Source: an uncultured Eubacteriales bacterium (GTDB lineage: Bacteria > Bacillota > Clostridia > Lachnospirales > Lachnospiraceae). Taken from it: DNA of 56,122 nucleotides. The notes beneath the pieces were generated by a model. It did not search any database. It was not told the DNA's origin and saw only the letters and a list, made by a program, of their open reading frames with translations. Shown here piece after piece: positions 34,083-43,741 of this stretch. Location: assembly GCA_949292725.1 (NCBI GenBank), contig CASFAQ010000002.1:1-56122 (forward strand). The letters run 5' to 3'. Both the position numbers and the translations under genes were made by a program. How positions within the stretch are numbered: position 1 is the first letter of the stretch; the number at the start of each line of letters is the position of its first letter.

Positions 34083-35252
34083 ATGTATGAGAATGAAATC
34101 AAAGAAGCATGGGAGAAGTTTGAAGAGCTTCTTGGTAAGCAGCTCGCAAGAGTTGAGGAGATGAAATCACAGGGGGATTTTGTGGATTATCAGTCGCTTG
34201 ACAAGATTGTTATCGGAGTCTGCGGCGGTGATGGAATAGGACCTGCGATTACGGCGCAGGCGCAGAGAGTCCTTGAGTATCTTCTCTCCGGAGAAATAGA
34301 GAAAGGTAAGGTTGAGTTTAAGGTCATAGACGGTCTTACGATTGAAAGAAGAGCTGCAGAGATGGCTGCTATTCCTGCTGATGTACTTACTGAGCTTAAG
34401 TCATGTAACGTCATACTTAAGGGACCTACAACGACTCCTAGAAAGGGAGATGAATGGCCAAATGTGGAATCTGCCAATGTTGCCATGAGAAAGGCGCTTG
34501 ATCTGTTCGCTAATGTGCGTCCTGTAAGGATACCTGAGCTTGGAATCGACTGGACTTTCTATCGTGAGAATACGGAGGGCGGATACGCTGCAGGTAAGGA
34601 GGGCATCAATGTAACCGATGACCTTGGAATAGATTTTACTATTGCAACAACCCAGGGATGCGAGCGTATCATAAGGGCGGCATTTGAGTATGCCAAAGCC
34701 AATGGTAAAAAGAGAGTTACGGCTGTTACGAAGGCCAATATTATCAAAACAACTGACGGTAAATTCCTTGATGTCTTCTATAAGATAGCTGAGGAATATC
34801 CTGATATTACGGCAGACGACTGGTACATAGACATCATGACGGCTAAGCTTCTTGACGAGATGAGAAGAAGGGATTTTGAGGTCGTTGTACTTCCTAATCT
34901 GTACGGAGATATCATTACGGATGAAGCGGCAGAGCTTCAGGGTGGCGTAGGAACTGCCGGAAGCGCCAACATCGGTAAGAAATATGCCATGTTTGAAGCT
35001 ATTCACGGTTCGGCGCCGCGTATGGTTAAGGAGGGACGCGCACAGTATGCAGACCCTTGCAGTGTTATAAGAGCGGGCGCAATGCTTCTTAATCACATAG
35101 GATATGTAAAAGAATCCGATAAGCTTTACAAGGCACTTGACATATGTACAATAACTGAGAAAAAGCTCGTTATGACCGGAAGAGATACTGGGGCGACCGG
35201 CGAGCAGTTTGCTGATTATATTATGGAAACCATTGCGGGACTTGGCCGATGA
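34083..35252 (+). CDS. icd: Isocitrate dehydrogenase (isocitrate/isopropylmalate family)
   Basis: Oxidises isocitrate to 2-oxoglutarate. Start ATG 34083 follows aaggagg; 389 residues. Features are GDGIGPAITAQAQ (cofactor loop), GPTTTPRKGDEWPNVESANV, VRPVRIPELGIDWTFYREN-TEGGYAAG, KANIIKTTDGKF and LPNLYGDIITDEAAELQGGV, then FEAIHGSAPRM. The substrate-loop pattern separates it from isopropylmalate dehydrogenase, where the leu operon would be expected as neighbours. Cofactor use is not certain. Its stop overlaps the helicase start in ATGA. Confidence 0.88.
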   Translation: MYENEIKEAWEKFEELLGKQLARVEEMKSQGDFVDYQSLDKIVIGVCGGDGIGPAITAQAQRVLEYLLSGEIEKGKVEFKVIDGLTIERRAAEMAAIPADVLTELKSCNVILKGPTTTPRKGDEWPNVESANVAMRKALDLFANVRPVRIPELGIDWTFYRENTEGGYAAGKEGINVTDDLGIDFTIATTQGCERIIRAAFEYAKANGKKRVTAVTKANIIKTTDGKFLDVFYKIAEEYPDITADDWYIDIMTAKLLDEMRRRDFEVVVLPNLYGDIITDEAAELQGGVGTAGSANIGKKYAMFEAIHGSAPRMVKEGRAQYADPCSVIRAGAMLLNHIGYVKESDKLYKALDICTITEKKLVMTGRDTGATGEQFADYIMETIAGLGR

Positions 35253-36733
35253 GCAAGGATGTAAGCTATGAGGAGTCCGGACTTGATGAATGTATAATCC
35301 GTGCCGTAAAGGAGATGGGGTTTGAGAATATGACGCCTATCCAGGCGCAGGCTATACCCGTGCTGCTTAGAGGTATGGATATTATCGGACAGGCAAGGAC
35401 CGGAACCGGTAAGACCGCAGCATTTGGCATCCCTATATTACAGATGACAGAGCCTGAAGATAAAAGTCTGCAGGCTCTGGTTTTGTGCCCCACCAGGGAG
35501 CTTGCCATACAGGCGGCGGAAGAGATAAGAAAATTCGGTAAATATTATGAAGGCATAAAGGTTCTTCCCATATATGGGGGACAGGATATAACAAAGCAGA
35601 TAAGGTCTCTTAAGGCGGGAGTGCAGATTGCCATAGGAACCCCGGGAAGAGTAATGGACCATATGAGAAGGCATACTCTTAAGCTTGATAATATAAGGAC
35701 GGTCATTCTCGATGAGGCGGATGAGATGCTTAATATGGGATTTCGTGAAGATATTGAGACCATTCTTTCAGATATTCCAAAGGAACACCAGACGGGTCTG
35801 TTCTCTGCAACCATGCCAAAGGCGATACTGAATATTACAAAGAAGTATCAGAAGAAGGATGCGGTGCGTATAACCGTATCGGTCGGAGACCTTACCGTAC
35901 CGCTCGTAAGACAGTATTATTATGAAGTTAAGCAGAAGAATAAGGAAGAGGTGACGGCGAGGCTTCTGGATTATTATAATCCCAAAAGATCTCTCATATT
36001 CTGCAATACCAAGAAAAAGGTTGACGAGCTTGCTGAGGCTCTAAAAGGAAGAGGATATTTTGCCGAGGGATTTCACGGTGATATGACCCAGGCTGAACGT
36101 GACAGGATAATGAATGCGTTCAGAAAGGGGTTTGTGGATATACTTATAGCCACTGACGTTGCGGCGAGGGGAATTGACGTAACGGATGTAGAGGCGGTGT
36201 TTAATTATGATATTCCGCAGGATATAGAATACTATGTGCACAGGATAGGAAGAACGGGACGCGCCGGCAAGAAAGGGCGTAGCTTTACTCTTGTGGCAGG
36301 AAAAGAGATATATAAGATACGTGATATAGAGCATGTATGCAAAACCCGCATTAAGCCGAGACATGTGCCTTCAGCCGTGGACATTAATCATGCCAAGGCT
36401 GATAATGTAATGAATAAGGCAAGGAACCTTATAGAGAATGAGAATCTCTATAATATGATTAGGACTGTGGAAAGACAGCTGGATGATGAGGATTATACTG
36501 CGATTGAACTTGCGGCTGCTCTTCTTAAGATGCAGCTGGGCGAGGAAGTAAGCGAGATGAAGCTTGACTACAGCTGGTTTGACAGTGACGAATACAAACG
36601 CCGTAAGTATGAGCGTAAAAAACATACCGGCAGACGTCCTGTAAGTGGAAGAGGAAGGACGCCTGATAAATGGATAAATAAAAGGGGAAGAAGAAACGGC
36701 GCAAGAGACGCCTATGGCAACAGACTACGCTGA
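35249..36733 (+). CDS. DEAD-box RNA helicase
   Basis: ATP-dependent RNA helicase of the CshA/DeaD group; 494 residues. Q-motif and GFENMTPIQAQAIPVLL near residues 20-36, Walker A ARTGTGKT (about 49-56), PTRELAIQ, GTPGR, DEAD in VILDEADEMLN (about 155), SAT, then RGIDVTDVEAV and HRIGRTGRAGKKG in the second domain. The C-terminus is a basic tail (residues 448-494) with R/K-rich repeats, typical for RNA tethering. It overlaps the isocitrate dehydrogenase gene by 4 bp and converges on the next gene with a 2-bp gap. Confidence 0.95.
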   Translation: MSKDVSYEESGLDECIIRAVKEMGFENMTPIQAQAIPVLLRGMDIIGQARTGTGKTAAFGIPILQMTEPEDKSLQALVLCPTRELAIQAAEEIRKFGKYYEGIKVLPIYGGQDITKQIRSLKAGVQIAIGTPGRVMDHMRRHTLKLDNIRTVILDEADEMLNMGFREDIETILSDIPKEHQTGLFSATMPKAILNITKKYQKKDAVRITVSVGDLTVPLVRQYYYEVKQKNKEEVTARLLDYYNPKRSLIFCNTKKKVDELAEALKGRGYFAEGFHGDMTQAERDRIMNAFRKGFVDILIATDVAARGIDVTDVEAVFNYDIPQDIEYYVHRIGRTGRAGKKGRSFTLVAGKEIYKIRDIEHVCKTRIKPRHVPSAVDINHAKADNVMNKARNLIENENLYNMIRTVERQLDDEDYTAIELAAALLKMQLGEEVSEMKLDYSWFDSDEYKRRKYERKKHTGRRPVSGRGRTPDKWINKRGRRNGARDAYGNRLR

Positions 36734-36735
36734 AA

Positions 36736-38046
36736 TTAAGTCACCATATTGTATCCGCTTAAGTGGCAGCACATGAATACCATCTGCAGAAGAAGGCCGC
36801 TAAGAATAAGCCATCTGTACAGACATGGCCGTTTATCGGATAATTCGGCAGGGAATATAAACAGTGGCAGCGCTATACTAAGATATCTTCCTCCGCTCAC
36901 GAGAAAATCCGTCGAGTAGCTTAGAAGTGTATATACAAAGAGAAATGCGGTAAGACTGCTCCTGTGGCGTCTAAAGCATATGAACAGTATATATATGACA
37001 GCAAAGAATAGAATGAACTGTGGGATCCATACTGATAATACAAGGTTATGCTCCGTCTCGGGAGCTATAAGGGTATTAAATATATTCTGGATTCCCACAC
37101 CGGCATTCTTGAACTGATGACCCCATACATTATTCTGAAGCTTCATAAAATACATAAAATCCCCTGTATTTACATAATTTATGATAAGGTAGACGACTGA
37201 TCCGAGGACGGTGAATAATATCGGTATCATATCAAAGAGCTTTGCAAAGAAATTTTTCCATTCTTTTTTTCTTATGAGAAGAAATATCTGATTGCTCTCC
37301 ATCCATTCAATACCCAGAAATACCACAAGAAGTATGCCCTGCATACGCGAAAGTGCGCCAAACATACCCGCAACTCCGGCAAGCCACCATTTTTTTCTGA
37401 ATGCAAAATACATGCATGCGGAACCGGTAAGAAAGAAGGTGCTTTCAGGCATCATGGCTCCGAAGAAGAAGCCGAACGGAAATACTGATATGAGGATAAC
37501 GGCTTTTTCTGCTATTTTTTTGTTATATATAAGAGCTACCGCCATGTACAGGAATATACACCCTGCCACGTAACACAGGCTTGATGTTGCAAGGGCTGCG
37601 ATATAGATATTATGTATCAGCAGGCTGGCAAGCCATACAAGGGTAGGGTAAAGTGGGAAGAATACAAGAGTCTGGTACACGTTATCACCCATGACCGCAA
37701 CATTATCTATTACGATATTCTTATATCCGCCCTCTGCAATACCTATATAATTGGTTGCATCCCATTTGAGCCACCATTCAAGGAATGTCTGGCTGTCACG
37801 GTATATAAGTATAAGCGCCAGATATGATATCAGGTATATAAAAAGCCTGAAGGCTAAGGATTCGAAAGCAACCCTTAATATATCGCGCAGACTGCAGGAC
37901 TCGCCATGGTATGAAGAGGAAGTATCCTCTGATATGAAAGTAAGGCGTTTTGACAAAACAGGAATGGATGCTCCCGACACAATGCATATGCGGTATATCA
38001 TAATGACTGAAAATACCGCGATAATTATCAACGTGATGATGCTCAT
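36736..38046 (-). CDS. GPI-mannosyltransferase-like (PIG-V type) membrane glycosyltransferase
   Basis: A 436-residue membrane protein with about 10 helices. It resembles the PIG-V/COG5542 GT-C mannosyltransferase-like family: the first loop contains WWLKWDATNYIGIAEGGYKN, with the acidic D preceding a helix, and FFPLYPTLVWLAS follows. GT-C enzymes use lipid-phosphate sugars and act on the outer face of the membrane. The N-terminal 60 residues add one extra helix. It stands alone on the minus strand, so its partner is not evident; a role in cell-surface glycan is inferred. Confidence 0.75.
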   Translation of the reverse strand: MSIITLIIIAVFSVIMIYRICIVSGASIPVLSKRLTFISEDTSSSYHGESCSLRDILRVAFESLAFRLFIYLISYLALILIYRDSQTFLEWWLKWDATNYIGIAEGGYKNIVIDNVAVMGDNVYQTLVFFPLYPTLVWLASLLIHNIYIAALATSSLCYVAGCIFLYMAVALIYNKKIAEKAVILISVFPFGFFFGAMMPESTFFLTGSACMYFAFRKKWWLAGVAGMFGALSRMQGILLVVFLGIEWMESNQIFLLIRKKEWKNFFAKLFDMIPILFTVLGSVVYLIINYVNTGDFMYFMKLQNNVWGHQFKNAGVGIQNIFNTLIAPETEHNLVLSVWIPQFILFFAVIYILFICFRRHRSSLTAFLFVYTLLSYSTDFLVSGGRYLSIALPLFIFPAELSDKRPCLYRWLILSGLLLQMVFMCCHLSGYNMVT

Positions 38047-38143
38047 ATTATAAGCTCCTCTTACTAAAAATAATACAGACAGTATAACACATTTTCACGA
38101 AATATAACATAGAATGTATTAAAAAAAGAGGTTTATACCAAAC

Positions 38144-38581
38144 ATGCATAATTATTGTAACGGAATTGTTCATACTATAAGAAAAGGGGATACGTTATAT
38201 TCTCTAAGCAGGCAGTATAACGTACCGTTAGTTATGATACTTAGGGCTAATCCGTATGTGGATGTCTATAATCTTGAGATAGGGATGAAGATCTGTATAC
38301 CGTCGCATCATATGGGTGACATGGATGTGATGCCGGATATGAGACCTGACATGCGCCCGGATATGAGACCTGACATGAGGCCTGACATGCGCCCGGAGAC
38401 CGGCCCGAATGATGATAATGATGATGACGACGGGGTCTATGCGTATGTGGTGAAGGAAGGGGAATCCATGCAGGATATAGTGGATATGTCAGGTATGGAC
38501 GTCTGCGATATCATTGAACTTAATAATCTTAAGGATATCCTTCTAAAGGCAGGCACAACCATCATGCTTTCTGAGAAGTAA
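38144..38581 (+). CDS. LysM-domain protein with DMRP repeats
   Basis: A 145-residue protein. The N-terminal LysM (residues 9-53: IRKGDTLYSLSRQYNVPLVM, then LEIGMKICIPS) is followed by a DMRP repeat tract (about residues 66-85, six or so copies), a short acidic linker and a second, weaker LysM-like segment (VKEGESMQDIVDMSGMDVCD). No signal peptide is seen. LysM domains bind GlcNAc polymers in wall or spore coat. Start ATG 38144 follows aagagg. A strong terminator comes after. Confidence 0.8.
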   Translation: MHNYCNGIVHTIRKGDTLYSLSRQYNVPLVMILRANPYVDVYNLEIGMKICIPSHHMGDMDVMPDMRPDMRPDMRPDMRPDMRPETGPNDDNDDDDGVYAYVVKEGESMQDIVDMSGMDVCDIIELNNLKDILLKAGTTIMLSEK

Positions 38582-38609
38582 TGGCATAAAATGCGGGCTG
38601 TGCTCTAAG

Positions 38610-38651
38610 GAAGCTTACGTATTTAAGTTGACAATGCGTAAGCTTCTTTTT
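38610..38651 (+). terminator. Terminator after the LysM gene
   Basis: Perfect 10-bp stem gaagcttacg/cgtaagcttc (38610-38619 with 38637-38646) followed by ttttta. Confidence 0.88.
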
Positions 38652-38699
38652 ATAATGTAACGAGATGAGTAACACTTCCTGCAAAGGGGGAACAGTATC

Positions 38700-39638
38700 G
38701 TGATTCAGATATTTAAGACCTTAGAAGATGGAATACTTAATATAGAAAATGATATAACGGACGGATGCTGGATAGCGCTTACAAGACCTGACGCTACGGA
38801 GCTTGAGTATGTGGCGCAGACCTGCAATGTGGATATAGATGATCTGAGAGCGCCTCTTGATGAGGAGGAGCGTTCGCGACTTGTGACGGAGGATTTTTAT
38901 ACATTGATCCTCGTAGATATTCCGATGATTGAGGATAAGGATGAGAAGGACAGGTATATTACCATCCCTCTCGGAATCATTCTTACGGATTCGGTCATAA
39001 TCACTGTATGCCTTGAAGAGACCGGTGTTCTGACCCCGTTCATGCAGGGGCGTATAAGATCGTTCTATACATTTAAGAAGACGAGGCTGATACTTCAGAT
39101 ATTGTACAGGAATGCAACATTGTTTCTACAGTATCTTCGTAACATTGACCGTAAGAGTGATGAGATTGAAGAGAAGCTTCACATATCGCAGAAGAATCAG
39201 GAGCTTATAGAGCTTCTTGAGCTTGAGAAGAGTCTTGTGTATTTTACAACCTCATTAAGGTCCAATGAAGTCGTGCTTGAGAAAATGGTAAGGGCGGAGC
39301 GCATTAAGAAGTATCCGGATGACGAGGAGCTTTTGGAAGATGTCATCATAGAGAATAAACAGGCCATAGAGATGGCCAATATATATAGTGGTATACTCAG
39401 CGGAACGATGGATGCATTTGCATCGGTCATATCGAATAATCTGAACATAGTGATGAAGTTTCTGGCAACCATCACTATCGTGCTTTCGATACCGACTATG
39501 ATAGCAAGTTTTTTTGGAATGAATTTCGTGGATATTCCGTTAGGTAATTACAGACACGGTTTTTTGGTGGTCTTTATGGCAACCTGGGTGATTACGGGTC
39601 TGGTTGCGCTTATATTTGCCAAGAAAAAGATGTTTTAG
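38700..39638 (+). CDS. CorA-family magnesium/cation transporter
   Basis: A 312-residue protein starting at GTG 38700 after aaaggggga. A large cytoplasmic domain with long helices (about residues 150-250) is followed by two membrane helices (about 255-278 and 285-307). The GMN selectivity motif is in FFGMNFVDIP (about 274-276). It fits the CorA/MIT plan for Mg(2+) or other divalent uptake. Transport direction and ion are not proven. Confidence 0.9.
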   Translation: MIQIFKTLEDGILNIENDITDGCWIALTRPDATELEYVAQTCNVDIDDLRAPLDEEERSRLVTEDFYTLILVDIPMIEDKDEKDRYITIPLGIILTDSVIITVCLEETGVLTPFMQGRIRSFYTFKKTRLILQILYRNATLFLQYLRNIDRKSDEIEEKLHISQKNQELIELLELEKSLVYFTTSLRSNEVVLEKMVRAERIKKYPDDEELLEDVIIENKQAIEMANIYSGILSGTMDAFASVISNNLNIVMKFLATITIVLSIPTMIASFFGMNFVDIPLGNYRHGFLVVFMATWVITGLVALIFAKKKMF

Positions 39639-39660
39639 TTCATAAGAACAGGAGAGTAAT

Positions 39661-40518
39661 ATGGGAAATCTTATAAATAAGGCAGAAAGACGATTTGGGA
39701 AATACTGTATTCGGGGATTGATGAAGTATATTGTCGCGATAGAGATTGCGGGAGCTGTTATCGGTATGATTAACCCGATAATATACTATGCCTATCTTTC
39801 GCTTGATTTTGTTGCCATTGCGCATGGACAGATATGGAGACTGTTTACATTTCTTCTATATCCGGGGCTTACCGGTTTTAATGTCTTTGATATACTGATA
39901 TTCGGTATTATGACGTGGGTCTATTATTCGATAGGCACATCGCTTGAATATTCCTGGGGGACGTTCAGATTCAATCTGTATTATCTGTCGGGCATAGTGT
40001 TGTCGATTATAGCGGGCCTTGTAATCAGCCTGTTGCCGGGATACAATATATGGCCGGTGGGATTTACGTATATCAATCAGGCGCTGTTCCTTGCATTTGC
40101 GGTTATGTTTCCGGATGTACAGTTCCTTTTATTCTATATCGTACCGGTTAAGGCCAAATGGCTTGGAATATTCTACGTGCTGGTCATGGCGCTTGACGTG
40201 TTCAGCCTTATTTTCTCGGGCAATATGAATGGTATAATAAATGCCGTTGCGATTATTATATCCATGCTTAATTTCATTATATTCTTTCTTTCGTCAAGGA
40301 GCGGAGGAAAAACTTCTTTTAAGACGCATAAGAGAAGGGCTGAATTCCGAAGTAAGGCGGCGCCGAAGGTTCAGCCGATATACAGGCACAGATGCGCCAT
40401 ATGCGGACGCACTGAAAGGGACGGGGCGGATCTGGAGTTCAGGTACTGCTCCAAATGCGAGGGTAATTACGAGTATTGCAGCGATCATATATTTACACAT
40501 GAACATGTGCGCAGATAA
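39661..40518 (+). CDS. Rhomboid-like membrane protein lacking the catalytic serine, with Zn-ribbon tail
   Basis: A 285-residue protein with about 6 helices in a rhomboid/derlin arrangement: WRLFTFLLYPGL, LEYSWGTFRFNLYYLSGIV. The catalytic GxSG of rhomboid proteases is replaced by YINQALF near the expected helix, so it is probably not a protease. Residues 243-285 form a Cys/His-rich tail (HRCAICGRTERDGADLEFRY, CSKCEGNYEYCSDH) that may bind zinc. It lies between corA and the large glycosyltransferase; its role is unknown. Confidence 0.7.
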   Translation: MGNLINKAERRFGKYCIRGLMKYIVAIEIAGAVIGMINPIIYYAYLSLDFVAIAHGQIWRLFTFLLYPGLTGFNVFDILIFGIMTWVYYSIGTSLEYSWGTFRFNLYYLSGIVLSIIAGLVISLLPGYNIWPVGFTYINQALFLAFAVMFPDVQFLLFYIVPVKAKWLGIFYVLVMALDVFSLIFSGNMNGIINAVAIIISMLNFIIFFLSSRSGGKTSFKTHKRRAEFRSKAAPKVQPIYRHRCAICGRTERDGADLEFRYCSKCEGNYEYCSDHIFTHEHVRR

Positions 40519-40535
40519 GGGAGGAGAATTATCTT

Positions 40536-43500
40536 ATGAGTAATGCAAATAAAAATGTAACCGAGGACAGGGACAGGCTGCTGTCGCTCATCCTGCTGTT
40601 TGGAGTGGCATTTATTGTGCATATCATATGCGCTGTCAGCTATACCGGATACGGAACGGATATGAACTGCTTCTACTGGTGGGCCAAATCAGTGTTTGAA
40701 GAGGGAATCTCAAGGTTCTATTATCTTGACATGTTTACCGACTATCCGCCGGGATACATGTATGTGCTCTGGTTCATAGGCGGCATTATAAGCTTCTGTG
40801 GGATAGGAAGCTATGCTGACACATCCGCAGTCATACTTCTTAAGATGCCTGCCATGATATGTGACCTTTTGATTGGATATCTTATATATAAGATTGCATC
40901 GAAGTATACGAAGCACAATTATGCGCTTCTATTTTCGGCGATATTTATGTTCAATCCTGCGGTCATCGTCGATTCTGCGACATGGGGACAGGTTGATTCC
41001 ATATACACGTTACTGGTTGTACTTATGTGCTATTTCGTTACTGAGAAGAAGCTTTATGCTGCATACTATGTATTTGCGGCAGGCATTCTTGTCAAACCGC
41101 AGACGCTTATTTTTACGCCTGTGCTTATATACGGAATAATAGATCAGGTATTTCTGAGTGATTTTTCATGGAAGAGGATGTTTAAGCATCTTGCTATAGG
41201 GCTTGGCGCCATTGCAGCGCTTGTGCTTGCGGCGGTGCCTTTCAGTCTCAGGGAGGTTATCCCGCAGTATGTGGATACGCTGGGGCAATACGAGTATGCT
41301 TCGGTTAACGCATATAATGTCTGGGCTCTTCTTGGTAAGAACTGGAGCTCACAGGATGAGATATTCATATTTATGTCATATAAAAACTGGGGGACGCTGT
41401 TTATATTTGCTACAGTTGTAGTATCGGCAATTTTCTGCCTTAAGAATAAGGAAAAGGAGAGCAGGTACTATCTTGCCGGAGGATTTATCGTAGTAAGTGT
41501 GTTCATGCTTTCCGCAAGGATGCATGAGAGATACATGTATCCTGCAATGGCGCTTTTACTTATCGTGGCTGCGATAAAACGTAAGCGCGCATATTATATA
41601 GCATATGGATGTCTGTCAATTGTACTGTTTCTCAATGAATGCCATGTGTTATTTACCTATGATCCGCAAAATTACGATTATGGCAATCCGGTAATATATC
41701 TTATATCTGCTATGGCAGTTGCTTCATTTGCATATTTCTGTTATGTGTACTTTAATCAGCTTAAATGTACACGCGCCTATACTTATCTTGAAATAGAGCA
41801 GATGAATGCTAAGAAATCATCTGCCGGAAGGAATGCCGGAAAGAATAATAAAAAAGTAAATGCACCAAGGACTCCGCAGAATAAGTCGGACAATACGGAG
41901 AAGAAGGAAGGTTTCTTTACCATACGGGCTTCCGAAAAGCCTGTCAAATGGAACAAATGGGACTGGATTATCGTATCTGCCATAACTTTGGTGTTTACAT
42001 GCATTACATTCTATAATCTTGGTAATTTCAGTGCGCCGGAGACCACAACCGAGATTAAGGCGACTGATGAGGGAATTGTGCTTGATCTGGGCGAAAGCCG
42101 ACAGGTCGATCACATATATGCTTTCCTTGGATGCTATGAGAACAGGAAATTCCTTGTCGAGTCATCTGAGGACGGAATCAATTATACAACGCTCAATTAT
42201 CAGTCGGAGGAAGATGAGCAGGGCGTATTTAATATCGGCAGTGTATTCTGCTGGAACAAACTTGATACATCATTTAGCGGAAGATACCTCAGGATGACGC
42301 CTAGATTTAACAATCAGGCCGATACATCCTTTGTGAATGAGCTTATGATATACGATAAGGACGGCAACGTCATTGTGCCTGCAAACGCTTCGGACTATCC
42401 TAATCTTTTTGACGAACAGGATATATTTGACGGTACGTCTACATACATGAACGGAACTTATTTTGACGAAATATATCATGCAAGGACTGCATATGAGATG
42501 ATACACAATATGTATTGTTATGAGATGACGCATCCGCCTCTTGGAAAGGCTATCATGGCGATAGGTATCCTTGTATTCGGAATGTGTCCGTTCGGCTGGA
42601 GATTCATGGGAACATTATTTGGTGTGCTTATGGTTCCGGTTATGTACATGCTTGGAAAGAAGCTTACGAGACAGACATGGCTTTCAACGGTCATAACGCT
42701 TTTATTTACATTTGATTTTATGCATTTTGCACAGACGAGAATCGCAACCATTGACGTATACGTGACCATGTTCATTATGCTGATGTATTTCTTTATGCTG
42801 TGCTATTACAAGATGAGTTTTTATGATACGCCGATTAAAAAGACCTTTATCCCGCTTGCATTGTCCGGAATATGTATGGGACTTGGATGTGCGAGCAAAT
42901 GGACCGGAGTATATGCGGGTCTTGGTCTGGCCGTTATATTTGCGGTGGTTATGATAAGAAGATATGGAGAATACAGAACGGCGCTTAAGAATCCCAAGGG
43001 CAAAACTGAGGGTATCGAACATGAATATGTTGTCAATTATTACAGTATTCTGACCATTAAGACACTTGCTTTCTGTGTGGCTGCGTTTGTCATTGTCCCT
43101 GTGATTATCTATGTGCTTTCGTATATACCGTTCTCGGACGGAAGCGACAGGAATCTTATCGGTCAGGTTATTGAGAACCAGAGGCAGATGTATTCGTATC
43201 ATTCGACGCTTGATTCGGATCATCCGTATTCGTCTTCGTGGTATCAGTGGCCGGTTATACAGAGACCTATGCTTTATTATCTTGAGGATGCGGGCGAAGG
43301 GTTTAAGGCGGGCATAAGCGCCATGGGTAATCCGCTTGTATGGTGGGTTGGCATACCGGCATTTCTGTATATGCTGTATCTTGCGATAGCTAAGAGAAAT
43401 CGCATTTCGCTGTTTTTGTTGATTGGCTATCTTGCGCAGTACATGCCTTGGATGGGAGTAAGCAGATGTACCTTTATATATCATTATTTCCCAAGCGTGC

Positions 43501-43700
43501 CTTTCGTTGTACTGATGATAGGATACAGTATATATAGAATGACTGCGGACAGGCCTAGGCTTAAGATAGCGGCGTATGTGTATGCGGCGGCGGTTATCGG
43601 ATTGTTCATAATGTTCTATCCTGTTATTTCAGGATATCCTACAACGGTAGAATACGTTAATTACCTGAAGTGGATGGACAGCTGGGTGCTTCTTTTCTAG
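40536..43700 (+). CDS. Double GT-C glycosyltransferase: mannosyltransferase-like + discoidin-like + PMT domains
   Basis: A 1054-residue membrane protein with three parts. Residues 1-430 form a GT-C module (WWAKSVFEEGISRFYYLDMF and TDYPPGYMYV, followed by VDSATWGQVDSIYTLLVVLM). Residues about 430-490 are a Lys/Asn-rich linker and one membrane helix. Residues about 500-600 resemble an F5/8-type C (discoidin) carbohydrate-binding domain (GIVLDLGESRQVDHIYAFLG, then SSEDGINYTTLNYQ). Residues 610-1054 are a PMT/GT39 O-mannosyltransferase (YFDEIYHARTAYEM with the catalytic-type DE, then MTHPPLGKAIMAIGILVFGM). It may glycosylate exported proteins. The domain combination is unusual. Confidence 0.8.
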   Translation: MSNANKNVTEDRDRLLSLILLFGVAFIVHIICAVSYTGYGTDMNCFYWWAKSVFEEGISRFYYLDMFTDYPPGYMYVLWFIGGIISFCGIGSYADTSAVILLKMPAMICDLLIGYLIYKIASKYTKHNYALLFSAIFMFNPAVIVDSATWGQVDSIYTLLVVLMCYFVTEKKLYAAYYVFAAGILVKPQTLIFTPVLIYGIIDQVFLSDFSWKRMFKHLAIGLGAIAALVLAAVPFSLREVIPQYVDTLGQYEYASVNAYNVWALLGKNWSSQDEIFIFMSYKNWGTLFIFATVVVSAIFCLKNKEKESRYYLAGGFIVVSVFMLSARMHERYMYPAMALLLIVAAIKRKRAYYIAYGCLSIVLFLNECHVLFTYDPQNYDYGNPVIYLISAMAVASFAYFCYVYFNQLKCTRAYTYLEIEQMNAKKSSAGRNAGKNNKKVNAPRTPQNKSDNTEKKEGFFTIRASEKPVKWNKWDWIIVSAITLVFTCITFYNLGNFSAPETTTEIKATDEGIVLDLGESRQVDHIYAFLGCYENRKFLVESSEDGINYTTLNYQSEEDEQGVFNIGSVFCWNKLDTSFSGRYLRMTPRFNNQADTSFVNELMIYDKDGNVIVPANASDYPNLFDEQDIFDGTSTYMNGTYFDEIYHARTAYEMIHNMYCYEMTHPPLGKAIMAIGILVFGMCPFGWRFMGTLFGVLMVPVMYMLGKKLTRQTWLSTVITLLFTFDFMHFAQTRIATIDVYVTMFIMLMYFFMLCYYKMSFYDTPIKKTFIPLALSGICMGLGCASKWTGVYAGLGLAVIFAVVMIRRYGEYRTALKNPKGKTEGIEHEYVVNYYSILTIKTLAFCVAAFVIVPVIIYVLSYIPFSDGSDRNLIGQVIENQRQMYSYHSTLDSDHPYSSSWYQWPVIQRPMLYYLEDAGEGFKAGISAMGNPLVWWVGIPAFLYMLYLAIAKRNRISLFLLIGYLAQYMPWMGVSRCTFIYHYFPSVPFVVLMIGYSIYRMTADRPRLKIAAYVYAAAVIGLFIMFYPVISGYPTTVEYVNYLKWMDSWVLLF

Positions 43701-43741
43701 AGCGCTTTACATGAGGATGTTACAGGCTGAGGTGATAGGTT

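Noticed and set aside
38335..38400. Tandem repeats as a possible CRISPR
   Set aside because: The units are 12 bp, contiguous and in frame with the LysM protein; there are no spacers.
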